From: a bacterium
Lineage (GTDB): Bacteria > Armatimonadota > Abditibacteriia > Abditibacteriales > Abditibacteriaceae
Reading direction: 5' to 3'
Length of the DNA stretch: 64,000 bases
NCBI GenBank assembly: GCA_004172935.1
Contig: SDZD01000004.1
Span: 179,260 to 243,259 of the forward strand
Within the stretch, counting starts at the first letter, position 1, and each line of letters begins with the position of its first letter. The translations under genes were made by a program, and so were the position numbers. Below the pieces are notes generated by a model, which searched no databases, was not told the DNA's origin, and was given only the letters and a program-made list of their open reading frames with translations. Below are positions 61,762 to 64,000 of the stretch, piece after piece.

Positions 61762-63272
61762 AAAACGTCGTTTCTCCCGTTCCATCCCCGAAGCGCGACG
61801 CTCCCCAATACGTTTTCCCACCCTTTTGGGGGCGCCTCGAAGCACGCATTCTGCGCTTTTTCTCTTTCCGATGCGCGCGCTTGCCCAACTATATTCTGGC
61901 TCTTTTCTTTGTCTGGATGGGCGCCCTGCAACTGCTTTCGCCACGCGCCGCATTGCAAAACTCGCCCCTTGATTTTGCCGCACAAGTGCTTTCTGTTGCC
62001 TCCGTTGGCCGCATCTCCTTCGTAGCTGCTCCCCATTTCGCCGCCTTTCTCGAAATCCTGTGTGCCCTCTGTATCCTGTGTTTCGCGAGTGCCCGCCTCA
62101 CAGGCTTCGTCCTGTTTGGGCGCCTCATCTGGGCCATTGCTCCTCTCTTGATGTTCCGCGACGATCTATGGCGCACAGCATGGGCACCTTCATCACAGGG
62201 AATTGGCGTGGTGGCATTCCTTGTTCCAATTGTGTGGGCGCAGTCGATTGGCGTTCAAACGCGCTGGGTTCTTCTGGCTTCACGCCCCGAAACAAGTCAG
62301 TGGCTTCAGGAAAGCGAAACTCAAATTCGCGCCCGCCAACTCGCCTGGCGCCGTGCTTTGATTGTAGGTATCCCATTACTGGCCGTCACATCTCTGGGCA
62401 TTAAGGCCATCTGGCCGCGCTATTTGGTTTGGTTTCACGCCCGTCAGGAAGCCGCCGTCCTCGATGAACATCTTACAGGCAAGTTGATAAAGAAGTCGAT
62501 GCCACCATCGGTCTTATTAGGGGGCCGCAAAATCACCACCTGGGTTTATCTGCCGCCGGGCTACGATAAATCAACCCAGCGTTATCCTGTCATCTATGTC
62601 ATGCACGGAATGCCCGGCGAGGTGCGCGATTGCTTCGTGAAAGGCCGAGTGCAAGACAGCGCCGATAACCTCATCAAAACGCACCAAGCCTCCCCGTTCA
62701 TCATCGTTGGCTGGGACGCACAAGGCCCCGGTGGCCCCTCCGATGTAACCAACTTCTTGGACCGCCCCGGCTACCCGATGGAAAGCTTCATCACGCGCGA
62801 ACTGGTCCCTTACATTGACCGCACCTACCGCACCATCCCCGATGCCCATGATCGCGCTCTTGATGGCATTTCGGCAGGAGGCTACGGCGCCGCTAACCTC
62901 CTACTCAAATACCCCGAAATCTGGAAAATTGGCTCTTCGCACAACGGCTTCTTCTCGCCCGACGACGATACCGAAAATATGACCGCCATCCTCGGCGCAA
63001 AATCGAAGAAGTGGGCCGAAAACGACCCCACCCAACTGTTAAAACAGCGCTCCGCCACCGACTCACTCCACTTCTACGGCGACATCGGCGATGGCGACGA
63101 TCTGCAGAGCGAGTTCGTCGCCTTCGGCAAAAAGCTGTCCGCACGCGGCATTCAAAACGAAATGCATATCTTCCCCGGTCGCCACACCTGGGAATTTTGG
63201 AGCCAACATTTCAACAACTCCTTCCTCTTCGCCAATAAATGGTTCACCTCATCGCCAAACCATTCCCTTTAA
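61758..63272 (+). CDS. Membrane-anchored esterase linked to MprF
   Basis: 504 residues. Residues 35-250 hold about five membrane helices (LPNYILALFFVWMGALQLLS; IGVVAFLVPIVWAQSIGV). From about residue 265 comes an esterase-D/antigen-85-like alpha/beta hydrolase domain: TTWVYLPPGYDKSTQRYPVI, oxyanion YVMHGMPG, nucleophile elbow GISAGGYGA, and the His in FPGRHTWEFW. The catalytic domain would be outside the membrane. Esterases paired with MprF-type synthases remove the amino acid from the lipid in several bacteria (AhyD- or AcvB-like roles), which is the best guess here. Its ATG overlaps the mprF stop by 4 bp. A strong terminator follows. Confidence 0.8.
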   Translation: MKNVVSPVPSPKRDAPQYVFPPFWGRLEARILRFFSFRCARLPNYILALFFVWMGALQLLSPRAALQNSPLDFAAQVLSVASVGRISFVAAPHFAAFLEILCALCILCFASARLTGFVLFGRLIWAIAPLLMFRDDLWRTAWAPSSQGIGVVAFLVPIVWAQSIGVQTRWVLLASRPETSQWLQESETQIRARQLAWRRALIVGIPLLAVTSLGIKAIWPRYLVWFHARQEAAVLDEHLTGKLIKKSMPPSVLLGGRKITTWVYLPPGYDKSTQRYPVIYVMHGMPGEVRDCFVKGRVQDSADNLIKTHQASPFIIVGWDAQGPGGPSDVTNFLDRPGYPMESFITRELVPYIDRTYRTIPDAHDRALDGISAGGYGAANLLLKYPEIWKIGSSHNGFFSPDDDTENMTAILGAKSKKWAENDPTQLLKQRSATDSLHFYGDIGDGDDLQSEFVAFGKKLSARGIQNEMHIFPGRHTWEFWSQHFNNSFLFANKWFTSSPNHSL

Positions 63273-63279
63273 TCTGAAA

Positions 63280-63330
63280 GCAACAGGCCCTGAAGATAAT
63301 TATCTTCAGGGCCTGTTGCAATTTTTAATT
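63280..63330 (+). terminator. Very strong hairpin terminator after the split MprF operon
   Basis: A perfect 40-nt palindrome (63280-63319, two 20-bp arms with GCAACAGGCCC at one end and GGGCCTGTTGC at the other), followed by AATTTTTAATT. It starts 8 bp after the esterase stop. Confidence 0.92.
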
Positions 63331-63358
63331 CTTCCATCCAGCGAAGCGCACCTGCATT

Positions 63359-63416
63359 GTTCGCGAAGGCGAACAGTTGTCGCAAAGCGACTTATAGCCC
63401 CCGAATTTATTCGGGG
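63359..63416. repeat. Array of three adjacent hairpins (includes repeat copy 2)
   Basis: Three stems follow one another: GTTCGC-GAAG-GCGAAC (63359-63374), GTCGC-AAA-GCGAC (63379-63391), and CCCCGAA-TTTA-TTCGGGG (63399-63416). The last one is in the 24-nt repeat shared with 51827-51850. It lies between a terminator and a broken gene junction and looks like a short non-autonomous mobile element or REP-like unit. Confidence 0.6.
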
Positions 63417-63419
63417 TAA

Positions 63420-63611
63420 CTAAGACCAACTCTTATTGATGAACAGCAGGGAATCGCGGCAGTTCTGAGTGATGACACGCCACGCATGGGCCTTAGTGCG
63501 CGATATGGCATCGACATCCACGCCTCGTGTTTTCAATTCGTGCGTCATCGTCTGATAGCCATCGTAATCCTCTTCTTTGGGACTGGCATCAAGATAAACA
63601 TGCAAATTCTT
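63420..63611 (-). pseudogene. Truncated unknown reading frame fused at the rmlA break
   Basis: A reading frame of about 64 residues, ending in a stop at 63420, continues the DNA of the broken rmlA in another frame: [20 protein letters not shown], then [20 protein letters not shown] and ending SLLFINKSWS. It has a protein-like composition, but only the C-terminal end of some protein is present; a TTG at 63605 could act as a start. I do not recognise the family. It could be the remnant of a gene cut by the same event that truncated rmlA, or an artefact of assembly. Confidence 0.4.
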
Positions 63612-64000
63612 GGCTTCAGATTCCGGCAGATTTCGACAATCCGCTTATCGTAGCAATACAGCCCCGGCACCGCGTACGGGCTCTTGGGTTGTGACGGCTT
63701 CTCCTCCAGACTGATGGCGCGACCCTGACTGTCGAACTCAACCACGCCATAGCGCTCCGGATCGCTCACCTGATAGCCGAAGACGCAGGCGCCTTCCGGC
63801 AACTGAAGCGCTTCGCGGAAGAAATCCAGTTTCCCGTAGAAGATATTGTCACCGAGGATGAGGCACACCGGGTCGCCAGCGATGAATTCCTCGCCGATCA
63901 AAAAGGCCTGGGCGATTCCCGCCGGCTTTGGTTGCTCTGCGTACTCGATTCGCATCCCGAGCCGCGCCCCGTCGCCGAGCAGGTCGCGGAACTGCGGAAG
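63545..64000 (-). pseudogene. rmlA: Glucose-1-phosphate thymidylyltransferase fragment, 3' end broken
   Basis: The frame enters from the right edge and reads [20 protein letters not shown] then [47 protein letters not shown], and [19 protein letters not shown], all typical of RmlA, which makes dTDP-glucose for rhamnose synthesis. Homology stops at NLKP (about 63611), where the family continues with SARGELEITD; here unrelated residues follow to a stop at 63545. About a third of the enzyme is therefore missing, and the gene is probably inactive unless the fault is an assembly join. Local GC content looks higher than in neighbouring genes. Confidence 0.75.

Noticed and set aside
1..64000. tRNA, rRNA, riboswitch, integrase or insertion sequence
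   Set aside because: I looked for T-loop signatures, conserved rRNA stretches and transposase motifs (DDE, HUH) and found none that I could support.

Overview
The window looks like chromosomal DNA from a diderm, environmental, polysaccharide-using bacterium of the Armatimonadota/Abditibacteriota type. That placement is an inference from family signatures, not from a search. The signatures are several prepilin-like proteins with the [18 protein letters not shown] leader and a C-terminal H-x9-DG motif, very large secreted glycan-active or glycan-binding proteins (GH106, an MGH1-type hydrolase, GH27-like, GH99-like with ricin repeats, PA14, discoidin, CBM9), and a GntR-type DNA-binding domain fused to a LacI-type sensor. 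I saw no rRNA, tRNA, CRISPR array, transposase or integrase.

Layout. 1-1596: end of a small membrane protein and two tandem prepilin-like genes. 1729-8605: AraC-type regulator divergent from a GH106-type rhamnosidase and an MGH1-like hydrolase. 8781-9806: GAF-GGDEF cyclase. 9815-13224: tightly packed operon HprK-like kinase, GT2, GT4, PqqD-like protein, divergent from an aldo/keto reductase. 14402-18343: gluzincin-like peptidase, then an ECF sigma operon with two membrane proteins, divergent from a 1407-residue multidomain secreted protein (18494-22717). 23218-32985: a seven-gene leftward operon with two ExbB, two ExbD, a 1171-residue TonB/TolA-like protein ending in PA14, a GH27-like protein with altered catalytic residues, and an ankyrin protein. 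33416-37206: a membrane-anchored unknown, then nitrite/sulfite reductase with a small partner gene, divergent from a LysR regulator. 37598-43645: a hydrolase/oxygenase cluster with its own LysR regulator. 43876-46251: a prepilin-like gene divergent from a GntR-LacI hybrid regulator. 46764-51788: GH99-like/ricin protein, an alpha/beta hydrolase and two-subunit L-serine dehydratase. 52199-63272: hybrid histidine kinase, two-component pair, small basic secreted protein, then a split MprF system with an esterase. 63280-64000: strong terminator, hairpin array, and a broken rmlA joined to an unrelated reading frame at the right edge.

Most interesting points: (1) the ExbBD-driven PA14 operon, which looks like an energised envelope machine for glycans without a TonB C-terminal domain; (2) three promoters in which a CCA-N4-TGG dyad sits exactly 27.5 bp upstream of a TATAAT box, two of them divergent between the GntR regulator and a prepilin gene; (3) a PqqD-HprK-glycosyltransferase operon; (4) four gene starts with a TAnnnT box exactly 6 nt before the ATG, suggesting leaderless mRNAs; (5) a dense block of dyads at 46521-46627; (6) a split lipid aminoacylation locus beside a sensor pair.
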